DNA of 64,000 bases from Catonia carolina. Lineage: Eukaryota; Arthropoda; Insecta; Hemiptera; Achilidae. A model generated the notes under the pieces. The model worked only from the letters and a program-made list of their open reading frames with translations. It was not told the origin of the DNA and did not search any database. Shown piece after piece: positions 55,491-64,000 of this stretch (its first letter is position 1; each line of letters starts with the position of its first letter). The position numbers and the translations under genes are program-made. Where the stretch lies: the NCBI GenBank assembly GCA_035578175.1, contig JAQMRL010000004.1, positions 42,179,401 to 42,243,400 on the forward strand. Reading direction: 5' to 3'.

Positions 55491-55724
55491 TTATCGAACG
55501 CACTCAACATTCTCATCTGTGGTAGAAGTGGAAGGTCCCTCAGTCCGAAAGTCATCTTTAATTGTTGTGCGACTGTCACGAAAATGCTTGTACCACTCGT
55601 AAACTGCCGTTTTCTTCATTGCATAATTTCTGTATGCTTTCTTCAGCGTCTCAAGAGTCTCCGATGGTGATTTCTCCAGCAACACATATAATTTTATATT
55701 GGCACGCTTCTCTGTTGATAACAT
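55491..55724 (-). pseudogene. mariner transposase, N-terminal DNA-binding part
   Basis: A 77-codon frame reads RANIKLYVLLEKSPSETLET, TAVYEWYKHFRDSRTTIKDD, then EGPSTSTTDENVECVR. These are the helix-turn-helix region and the PSTSTTDENV linker of mariner transposases. The frame then leaves homology where the internal deletion joins. Confidence 0.85.
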
Positions 55725-55917
55725 TTAACAATCCGACGAAAGAAAAAAAACTACGTCTAAAATATCATACACAGCACGGAGGAAACTAACTGCCTTCTGA
55801 ATGTCACAGCACCTTCCCTAGTAGTGATACCAACCTCCCAAACAAAAATTTCCCTTCCAGCAAACAAATGCTTGACTGCATGTGACCGTTCCGGGAACTT
55901 TTTGACCCTACCTCGTA

Positions 55918-56731
55918 TAATTTCAGTCTTTTTCCGGTAGTTAACAGCCAAATTATGTAATATACATACTCTTCACTAAAACCCATTTATTGATTGTATT
56001 ATAAAATAGGTAAATCGATTCCAAAATATTTAATTTTGATAAGATGTTTTGTTTTATAACTATGTATGGATTTTTTTTAGGTATTGACAGTTGTTTTCGC
56101 TTCACAATCTAATCTAGATGTATTATAAAATTTCATACCAAATTATTTATTTTATCCTTCCGGAGACAATTTATTTTACTATGTTTTTAGTAGTGTATTT
56201 TCAGTAAATTTTCGGATAATTATACTAAATGTTTAGGTTCCTGTTTTTTATGTAAGAGTTTCCTGTTTGAGGATAGATCACGTTTTAGTGGTATCCTATT
56301 AAGTGAATGTTCGGTTGGTTGTTTACTTGAGAATGAACGTAGTATAGTAAAACAGTTTAGATGCGCGAAGGGTTAGAGGCTGCTTTGGAAAGGGCAGATT
56401 TGCCAGAGTAAGTTGTAGTCAAGATACTTCGTGCACATTGCATTTTATTTTACTCTCATACTTACAAATAGTCCATTAAAGAGATGTTACATGTAATGGT
56501 ACTACTAAGAAAAATAAAACAATACAACTTTACAGTCTTTTTTGCTACTAATTTGCTCGCGTTACTAATACTAGCCTTACTGTTAAAACTTACACTATAA
56601 TAGCCTTGTACTGCGTCGGTTTTTACTTGTGCGTTTTATCTATTTCTATTATTTATCGTTCTCGTTTTAAATTTCTCCTGATCATTTTCTCTTATCGTTT
56701 ACCATTACATATAAGTATATGTTTTCTATGT
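55918..56731. other. AT-rich DNA, nothing recognised
   Basis: No supported feature. Confidence 0.4.
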
Positions 56732-57106
56732 CGTTTAGGTCAACAGCCGAAAGGCTAGTTTGAACCTCTAGAGGTTTTACTCAGTAAAAAAGAGGAATGA
56801 GGTGATTTACTTCCTCACTGAGTTGAAAGAATATGATTATCAGCATGCTAGGTTTCCCGAAAAGCATCTACTTTCCACCCTGCGAATGACACTTTCACTT
56901 CATTCACCAGAGGGTCTGGCTGTAAAGTAAAATTCATTATTCGCAGAGAAGATAACTCTGACTAGTGTCGTTTACACCTCTACTTCTTCTGTTCTTAAAT
57001 AGTCATATGATTGGCTGACTATATGATAAGAAACAGAACTATTTTTTGTAGCCTTGGAACCAACAGATCGAACAGGTGGAGTAACACTCCACCTGTCTAT
57101 TATGGG
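56732..57106 (-). mobile_element. Family A retroposon, nearly full length
   Basis: Reverse-strand copy from CGTTTAGGTCAACAGCCGAA to CTCCACCTGTCTATTATGGG. A short duplication (CAGGTGGAGTAACACTCCAC) lies near its 5' end. No clear target duplication. Confidence 0.85.
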
Positions 57107-57854
57107 GAAACCAAAAATAAAAGAATGAAATCAACCTTTTTACTAATTAACTTTTAGTTAATTAATTAGTCAAGTGTAATGAATATGAATTATGGTATGG
57201 TATTAAAGTTGATTAATTCTGTTAAATCTGACCGATATTACTGGAAGAAAAAACGTTATTTTATGGGCCATATAATAAACAATTAAAATCCTATTAAATA
57301 CATTTCCCGATGCCGTACGTTAATAACTCGTTTATATTCCCCCACTTTAGAATAAAAAATAATGGCAAAAATGAAGGAAAGTTACTTTTTTCAATTTTTT
57401 GTTCTCTATTTATGATCCCTAAACTGTGCGGAAAATACTTTTAATGAGAAACTCAACATTAATGAAGAGATCTCTAATGAAGACTTAAAAAATTAACTTC
57501 ATTAATTTAATTATGTTATGCAGGCAGAAAGGAAACGGGGAAAGAAGTTAAAGTTGGTACTTTTCAGAGTTCGGCTATAACTTTTTTGCAACTTTCACTA
57601 GGCTATCGTCTGAACACCTGCCCAACTTAAAAATAAGTTTTATACATCGTCATTTTTTATAACCTTTATAATATAAAAGGTATTTTATTCAATGGTTCAT
57701 TATAAAGACATATGCTTCTCAGTATAAAATTTATATAGTCATTTTAATTCCTCGCACTTTATCTACAATGATATAGAAGGAAAACGTTTTGTTACAGGAC
57801 AAACTTTTCGTTACCCGGATTGAACTGATCTTTTTGTCACCGTTTCATCATCAT
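57107..57854. other. AT-rich DNA, nothing recognised
   Basis: No supported feature. Confidence 0.4.
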
Positions 57855-57864
57855 CTATTTAAAT

Positions 57865-58301
57865 TTTGCCCATAACGGGCAGATTTTAAATTATTTGCAC
57901 TCGATCTGTTGTTTCCAGAGCTACAATAAATGGTCCTTTTTCTTATCACATGGTCAGCCAATTATATGACTGAACTATTTAAAAACAGATGAAATAGAGA
58001 TGTAAAAGACACTAGTCAGAGTTATCTCCTCTGAGAGTAATGAATTTCATTATACAGGCAGATCCTGTGGTGAATAAAGTGAAGGTGTCATTTGTAGGGT
58101 GGAAAGTAAGTGCTTTTCGGAGGGCCTGGCATGCTGATAAGCATACTTTTTCAACTCATCGAGGAAGGCATTAGTAAAACAACTCACTTCTTGTTTTTAC
58201 TCAGTAAAACCTCTAGACTCTAGACAGCCGAAAGACTGGTTTGAACCTCTAGAGACTAGAGGTTCAAACCAGTCTTTCGGCTGTTAACCTTAATAACAAC
58301 A
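57865..58301 (+). mobile_element. Family A retroposon with a terminal palindrome
   Basis: Begins TTTGCCCATAACGGGCAG and lacks a few 5' bases (GTGGAGTG). The 3' end is turned into a perfect 28-bp inverted repeat at 58225-58283. Exact 10-base duplications CTATTTAAAT are at 57855-57864 and 58302-58311. Confidence 0.88.
58225..58283. repeat. Perfect 28-bp inverted repeat, 3-base loop
   Basis: The left arm 58225-58252 starts CAGCCGAAAGACTGG and ends CCTCTAG. The right arm 58256-58283 is its exact complement. It is formed from the 3' end of family A in both orientations. Confidence 0.95.
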
Positions 58302-58311
58302 CTATTTAAAT

Positions 58312-58666
58312 CTAAAAATAAATTTTTTTGAGAGAACGGATTATATAATTTTTTCAAAACACACGGATTTGTCTGAAACGGATAAATTAATGTTTTTCAG
58401 CCTAACCCCGAGGAGGTTGTGGAAAAGCGATAAAGTCGTAAATAAGTGGATGATACGGAATAAATACATGGATATTACGACGAGAAAATCCATTATCCTA
58501 AAAAAAACGGTTGTAGTGATTTTCGTTAAACTTCTCTCGCGTATTGCCTTAAACAGTAAGAGGGAATTTTGGAAAACATGTATTAATTATTAATTATTGG
58601 CCCTGCTCTCGTTTGACTGGTTTTTTGTTTAAAATTCATTTTAGTTTTATTTCCGATTACTTTGAT
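58312..58666. other. AT-rich DNA, nothing recognised
   Basis: The 74-codon frame at 58369-58593 has no recognisable domain. Confidence 0.4.
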
Positions 58667-58765
58667 CCCCCGGGTTAGTTAAGTGGTAAAGTTATCGCCG
58701 CAAGTCAGCTGTTTGACAGTTGATTTTCGGAGACTAGGGTTCTTGGTTCATATCCTAGTGAAAGT
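58667..58765 (+). mobile_element. SINE family B, tRNA-like head only
   Basis: CCCCGGGTTAGTTAAGTGGT (A box), CGCCGCAAGTCAGC, then GGTTCATATCCTAGTG (B box). The body does not follow; a T-run and GC-rich DNA come instead. Confidence 0.75.
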
Positions 58766-58784
58766 ACATTTTTTTTTTAGCCGA

Positions 58785-59215
58785 GGCGGCGAGAAAAACT
58801 CATGTTCACTCCCTTACGATGGGGGAAGTAGTATTGGACTCAATTGAGGCGTCCTCGTTCAGCCGCTACCGCCTACCAACCAAAAACCCGCCGCCTGGCC
58901 ACTTGATCCGACGTCAGCAAACAACCCTCCACCTCCCTCGGAACTGTTTATATAATACTACAATGGAAATGTTGGGTTAAAAAATGTACATACTGTCAGC
59001 GTGGCGTGGAAGGGAACCGTCGCCTAATTCCCTTCTCGCTCGCTGTCACTGACCAACACTGACTCTTACTTTCATTCATCTCTTTTGTCACCAGCTCAGG
59101 AAATTAGTGTGCCTACCTTACCTACTGAGATCGGGACAGGATTGAAGGTAATAATAGTGAAGGTAATTAATTATTACCTTTATAAATTACTATAAATATA
59201 TTACTATAAATAACA
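58785..59215. other. GC-richer non-coding DNA, nothing recognised
   Basis: From AGCCGAGGCGGCGAG to about 59110 the DNA is unusually GC-rich for the window. It does not align with family F, and no frame is recognised. Confidence 0.4.
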
Positions 59216-59410
59216 TTTATACGGATTTGAATACTAGACAGTGGTTACGGGTGTACTTTGATCATTGCGGTTCAATTAGTCATACTCTCTCAGGAATGGT
59301 CGGCCTGGGTACAGTACTAGAGTAGACGTCATGCACATCATCCTCATCTCATTAAGCCATAGGGTTATTGTTTTAATTGAACAGATTGTAACGTATAAAT
59401 ATTAGGGATT
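59216..59410 (+). mobile_element. SINE family B, body only
   Basis: ATACGGATTTGAATACTAGA, ACGGGTGTACTTTGATC, then CTCTCAGGAATGGTCGGCC and TGAACAGATTGTAACG. The tRNA-like head is missing. Confidence 0.75.
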
Positions 59411-59461
59411 AAAATAAAATTCCAATTACTAGACATTTTAAAAGGATACTTAATTTTACCG

Positions 59462-59632
59462 TAATGTCGTCGCCGCGAATCAGCTGATTTTCGGAGTCGA
59501 AAATTCGATTCAGATCCTAGTAAAGTTTACTTTTGTACGGATTCGAATAGTATACAGTGCTTACCGATGTACTTTAATGGTTGGAGTTAAATTAAAATTA
59601 TATTGTAACATACACACGTTTGGGATGTTAAA
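59462..59632 (+). mobile_element. SINE family B, with internal deletion
   Basis: The head GTCGTCGCCGCGAATCAGC leads to the B box (CAGATCCTAGTAAAG). ATTCGAATAGTATACAGTGC follows, then the 3' end ATTGTAACATACACACG. The central 100 bases are deleted. Confidence 0.7.
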
Positions 59633-59800
59633 GAAATTTACAACTTAAAATTTATATTTAGTCTACTTAAGTTTGTAGTGGGAAAATTAATGTTTCCAGC
59701 TATGGTTTCCCGTGTTCAAGGGTTGTTTAATTTAGCCTCTGGCTACTTCTACTGCTTCTGTTTCTACGGTTACTATTCTATTAGTGTGTTAGTAATTAAA

Positions 59801-60203
59801 ATTGTCCATAACAGACACGTGGGGTGTCAAATTATTTACTCTCAATCTGTTAATTGCAGGGCTAAAATAGATAGTTCTAAAATGTTATGTTTCTTATCAC
59901 AAGGTTAGCCAATTAAATGACTGAATCATTTAGGAACAGAAGAGGCAGAGGTGTAAAAGACGCTAATCAGAGTTATTTTCTTCTGAAAGTAATGAATTTC
60001 ATTATACAGCCAGGCCCTGCGGTGAATGAAGTGAAGGTGTCATTTTCAGAGTAGAAAATTTGCGCTTTTCAAAGGGCCCGGCATGCTGATAAGCGTATTT
60101 TTCTACTCAGTGAGGAAGGTAATAGTAAACCACCTCACTCCTCGATTTACTTAGGAAAACCTCTACAGCTTCAAACCAGCCTTTCGGGTGATGACCTAAA
60201 CAC
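59801..60203 (+). mobile_element. Family A retroposon, full length
   Basis: Begins ATTGTCCATAACAGACACG and ends CCTTTCGGGTGATGACCTAA. Imperfect flanks AGTAATTAAA (59791-59800) and AGTAATTTAAA (60204-60214) are probably its target duplication. Confidence 0.85.
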
Positions 60204-60965
60204 AGTAATTTAAACTGTGTGTGTGCGTTGGTAACTTTAATACTGATAAAAATACTAAAATATATTTTTTCATATCATCATTGAAATATGAACATTGACT
60301 ATGAGATTCGTGCATTGTACATTTTAAATAGATTCTTTACACTTTTTTAAGTGTATAAATTTTTTCCCAAAGTTCTTTTGTCCAGTTTGCGACATCACCT
60401 CTCATATATGTTTGCTAATTTTTCATCGTTTTGCCTATTTTTTTTTTTGCGTATAGCTTTACTAGTTATTGCCCTGGACCCGAGTCTGTTGCCAGCCGCA
60501 AAAGGTGCATTAAATACACTGGATAATTGATTTCCCCGGTTTTACTTCATATTTTACTTTGGTATTATTATTAACACCAATTTTCAGAATTTTAGGAACG
60601 TTTCTTAGTAATATGTTACCTTTGTATAGGAATGTATTTTTTAACGAGTAAATGCAAGGAATCAAAATACGAATACTTTTTACCTGTCGGTATGAACTGG
60701 AAAAATATTTATGCGTTTTTCCAACCCAGCTCTGTTGGTTAGATTTTCAAAAATAGCTCTTCGGGAAGGTGTAGAGATAAAACATATTGCTTCGGGGTGT
60801 CACCTCTCTTTTTAGCCATTAAGTTGAAATGGTAAAATATAAATGCTTTAGTTTTTCTATTCATCCCTTAAGGAATGAGTGTCCAAAATTTTAGGTAACT
60901 AGTTGATCGGGTAGTTAATATTTTGTTATAACTTATTTAACAACTTCAAGTGGTAATTTTTTATG
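60204..60965. other. AT-rich DNA, nothing recognised
   Basis: No supported feature. Confidence 0.4.
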
Positions 60966-61440
60966 ATTAATCTCTTCTTCTTTTGCCCTTCAAGGGTTAG
61001 GCTTTCCTGGCTGTTTCGAACCTTTGAAATCTTCCCATCTCTTCCTCGGGCGCCTTCGGTCTCTCCTTCTCTTTTATTTGTTACCCATTGCCTGCTTAGG
61101 TATCCTATTCTCGCTCAACCTGTCCACATGGTCTATTTACTGTAATTTACGAGTATTTTGCAGTACCCTATAATCTATAACGAAGATGATAAGCTTTTTC
61201 CTTATCTCTGCATTCCTATAACGGTCTTCTCTACTACATTCATATGTTTATCGTAAAAATTTCATTTCAGATGCCTGTAATCTGCTCTCGTCAGTCTTTG
61301 GTAGGACCCAATTTTCGCTGCCGTAAAGTAGGGTTTGCACTGCTATTGTTTGATAAAATCTAAATCTTGTATTTTGTTTTTGAGTTTTTGATGTTGTTTT
61401 TTAAGTTTCTCTGGATAGTTCTGCATATACTTTGGAGCCG
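60966..61440 (-). mobile_element. 5'-truncated LINE with GAA tail, degenerate
   Basis: The reverse strand reads TIAVQTLLYGSENWVLPKTD and ESRLQASEMKFLR, then NAEIRKKL, VDRLSENRIP and RRRPRKRWEDF. These are the tail motifs of the same LINE protein group as 1878-2690. Stops occur throughout. The 3' end is an AAAAGAAGAAGAG run. Confidence 0.8.
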
Positions 61441-62749
61441 GTGCATTTTATTTTATTAACTATAAATGTGTTTTTAATTTTTTTAAATTAATTTTTGTTA
61501 ACAGCGTAATTAAATGGGCAATTAACCTTTCATAGTTACTTTTTAAACCGTAATATTTGAACCTTTACGTTAAAAACAAAACAAACAAATTGTAATTCAT
61601 CATTTATTAAAATTTAACTACAAGTTTTGATTGTGGATATTTGCTCCCTACCAAGTTAAGAATCGGGAAATATGTCTAAATTAAGATATTTAGAATTTAT
61701 TTTAGACTCTATTTTTGGTAGTAATGATTTATTTTTGTTAAAGACGATTGATGTCAGTAAATTTATGACCTGTTGGTCGTGTAGTGTTACTAAATTTGAT
61801 TTTGAAAATCAAAATCTGTAAATGTGTTGCCTACGTGTTACATGAAATTTCCATTAGTAACGCCTATAATATTTTGTTTCGGTTTAGCAATGATGTGGTT
61901 AACCCTTCAACCTTATAAATTGAATAAAATTTAACTATTCCGTTTTCATATAACTTGAAAAACTGAATAAAAACAATTACCCGGGGATAAATAAAAAGTT
62001 TTTATTGCATCAATTGTCCTTTATTTCTTTACTTTTTTACAAATAAAAAAAAGGTCAGGACGTTGATAGGAAGTCAAAAGTTTAAAGAAAAAGAGGTTTA
62101 AAACCCCGTTTACCCTTTAGAAATTCTCACATTCAACTTTAAACAATGAATGAAAGCTTTTAAAAGAGCTCTATCAAGCAGTTAACTAACTTAACTTATA
62201 AAAACTAAAACTAATAATAAAAATTAAACCATCCATTAAACTTATATTATCATTTTTTCTTATTTTATTCTTCATTTTTTTATTAAGTAAAGTTTGAGCC
62301 TACATATCACTTTATTGAAAATTTTTGGTCGCGTCGTAAATTCTTCCTGAAAAGCTTATTATAAAATGATTGTTATTCTGCAATGTATATTTTATATACG
62401 TAATAACTCGTTCTTTAAAAAGTATCATTACTTACTGCAATATGTTTTTCTATTTGCGTTAATATTTTTTTTCTGCCGTTTTCGTATTATAAAATATTTA
62501 CATCAGGGGAAATGTTTCTTTAGTGATAGTATGAAATCGATCGATGTCGTAATAGTTTAAAAAAGTAGCATAGAAATAACCATGTTGCTTAAAACGAATT
62601 CAGTGTGTTGCCTTTGTAAATGATATTGTGTTTGTAACCGACTGAGAAAGGAAATAAAATACTTTACTATTCTACTGTTGGAGTGTTTAGCATTTCTTGC
62701 ATTTGGTGAGGAGAAACAAAGAAAAATTAAATGCAAGTAAACAAACTCT
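61441..62749. other. AT-rich DNA, nothing recognised
   Basis: No dispersed family or coding homology. Confidence 0.4.
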
Positions 62750-63695
62750 AATGTGAAACACTCACACGACTTTGTTTTGCCAATGCAAATAATGAACCAT
62801 ATAACCTAACTTCTATACTTATATAATAAAGAAGAAACGCCTGTTTGTTTGTTCATTTGTAGGAGATAATCTCAGAAACTACTGAACTGATTTAAAAAAA
62901 TCTTTCATTGCTGCATAGGTTAGTGCTTCCTGATCAATGTAGGCTATGACGAAACGTTAAGTAACTTTAAGTAAGTGAGTAACTTTAAGTTAAGCAACTT
63001 AAACGACGGTCGCATGTTTTAGTCCATCGGGTGCATAGCACTTTTATTTCTTCTAAGTCCTCTGGATGGTGTTTTTTTTGGGCTAGAAACACGTTTAACT
63101 TTTATATTTCATACAAAAACGTGATGAATAACATTCGATTCCAAAAACATTAAAAAACCGGAAATATTCAAAATTTGTATTTATGTATTTTATACTCGTA
63201 TATTTTGTTTTCATTCGACAGGAAGTGAATGAGTCAATGTCTAGTTACTGAGCGTACTGCACCTACGAATTACTGTCTCTTATCTCAGCCACACATCAAC
63301 ACTGTCTCTTTCTTTTCCATCGGTATTCTTCTGTGCATTCTATTCAATTCTGTTAAATCGCAGGGACAAACATTTAAAACGGTGGGCATCGATTTGAGAA
63401 AGAGTGCTTCACTCATGGACAACTTTATGTCGATCTTTCTAGAGCTGTAAGTGCAGAAAAGCAATTTATTTTGCTGCCACAGGGCAAAAAAACCACAAAT
63501 ATTGTATATAGAGAGGTTTTAAAATAATTAAAGAGGCCTACATTAGCTGCTGTGAAGCGAAGCGAGCGGGGGTTGCTAGTTAGTAATAAAACATTAGAAA
63601 TAAACAAAAAACTATTCTCAAAAAACATAACCTAATTTTAACCATTAGTGAATGATGCAAAATGACAACCAACCTTAGTATTATTCTGCTTAATC
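62750..63695 (-). mobile_element. Family C element, copy 10, split by a Helitron-like insertion
   Basis: The left block 62750-62811 (TGTGAAACACTCACACGAC, TGCAAATAATGAACC, ATATAACCTAAC) and the right block 63580-63695 (TTAGTAATAAAACATTAG, ATAACCTAATTTTAACC) are adjacent in the family C consensus. Only the 3' part of C is present. Confidence 0.8.
62812..63579 (+). mobile_element. Helitron-like non-autonomous insertion
   Basis: A 768-bp insertion. It starts TCTATACTTATATAATAAAG, followed by CGCCTGTTTGTTTG, and ends GCGAAGCGAGCGGGG, then TTGCTAG. The 5' TC, 3' CTAG, GC-rich subterminal stretch and insertion ahead of a T fit Helitrons; no inverted repeats or target duplication are seen. The base before the 5' end is T where A is expected. 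The open frame at 63229-63450 has no Rep or helicase motif, so it is non-autonomous. Confidence 0.65.
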
Positions 63696-64000
63696 TATTT
63701 TTATTAATTTTAGTTCTCTCTAGATATCCGTACTACATAAATAGACTTTCGTGATTTGTGTAATCTCAAAAATATTCCGTACCTATCTTAGTTGATTTGA
63801 TCTAAAATTTTCCTTAGGAATCTTATTTATTTTTTCTCAAGTCCTTATATTAGTAGTTTATTTTCAAAGAGAATTTATATTCAAAACCGTACTTTTGATT
63901 TTGCAAATAATAATATAGTGTCTTAATTTAATTTTTAATATTTCTTCATTCATTCATTCGTATTCCTAAGGTGTATTCTTGTCGCTGCTTCCTTAGGTTT
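63696..64000. other. AT-rich DNA, nothing recognised
   Basis: No supported feature to the window end. Confidence 0.4.

Larger units (their letters stand above)
54989..55915 (-). mobile_element. Internally deleted mariner element with both ends
   Basis: A 927-bp element flanked by TA at 54987-54988 and 55916-55917. Inverted termini are CGAGGTAGGGTTAAAAA (left) and CGAGGTAGGGTCAAAAA (right, read inward). Transposase pieces lie on the reverse strand; the region between the N-terminal and catalytic blocks is deleted. It is a different lineage from the mariner at 11544-12502, as its termini and protein differ. Confidence 0.9.

Noticed and set aside
57140..57175. TTAATTAA-rich palindrome
   Set aside because: Low-complexity AT sequence readily forms such dyads; no further support.
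1..64000. CRISPR array, bacterial operon or phage signals
   Set aside because: No regularly spaced identical repeats, no operon-like coding and no ribosome-binding-site pattern; the content is eukaryotic repeats.

Overview
This window looks like repeat-rich, AT-rich nuclear DNA from an arthropod, most likely an insect. A hemipteran is my guess, not something the sequence proves. The pointers are mariner transposases, Jockey-type and GAA-tailed non-LTR retrotransposons, a Penelope-like element with a GIY-YIG tail, tRNA-derived SINEs, a Helitron-like insertion and the absence of operon-like coding. I find no intact host protein-coding gene. Every open frame whose product I recognise is a broken transposase or reverse-transcriptase piece. 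The only convincing conserved host-type gene is a tRNA-Val(UAC) at 42901-42973 (minus).

The DNA is built from a few dispersed families, named here for reference. Family A is a retroposon of about 395 bp with fixed ends and 10-14 bp target duplications, present as about a dozen full or partial copies. Family B is a tRNA-headed SINE of about 330 bp. Family C is a non-autonomous element of about 0.9-1.1 kb carrying ACTTTCTCTTGCC at both ends in inverted orientation. Families G and H are tRNA-derived SINEs. Family F is a GC-rich repeat whose 3' end carries a histone-mRNA-like stem-loop. Family E is a pair of 0.6 kb inverted copies.

Layout. 1-10 kb: C copies, a GAA-type LINE, a 3 x 60-bp tandem repeat, and a Jockey reverse-transcriptase remnant with an A insertion. 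10-13.7 kb: mariner fragments, an internally deleted mariner with both ends, E copy 1 and a Jockey 3' end. 14-18 kb: a SINE fragment, C with a duplicated 5' end, and a B cluster. 19-24.7 kb: an 87-bp direct repeat pair, F copy 1, E copy 2 with an A insertion, and a Jockey fragment. 25-33 kb: A fragments, C copies broken by a LINE and by a B SINE, a 5'-truncated LINE with a 12-bp target duplication, and a pogo-like transposase tail. 33-39 kb: mostly unremarkable DNA with LINE fragments. 39-46 kb: C copies, tRNA-Val, a run of tRNA-like SINEs and a LINE. 46-53.7 kb: convergent A copies around F copy 2, F copy 3 with a CTAG-rich insertion, a mariner with a nested A, a Penelope-like inverted repeat and a hAT-like MITE. 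54-64 kb: A and B copies, a second deleted mariner, a LINE fragment, and a C copy split by a Helitron-like insertion.

There is no pathway here. The interest lies in the nested insertion history and in three structures worth checking: the dispersed repeat ending in a histone-type 3' stem-loop, the nearly perfect 292-bp Penelope inverted repeat with a hammerhead-like core in each arm, and the CTAG-rich element with 9-bp terminal inverted repeats inside F copy 3.
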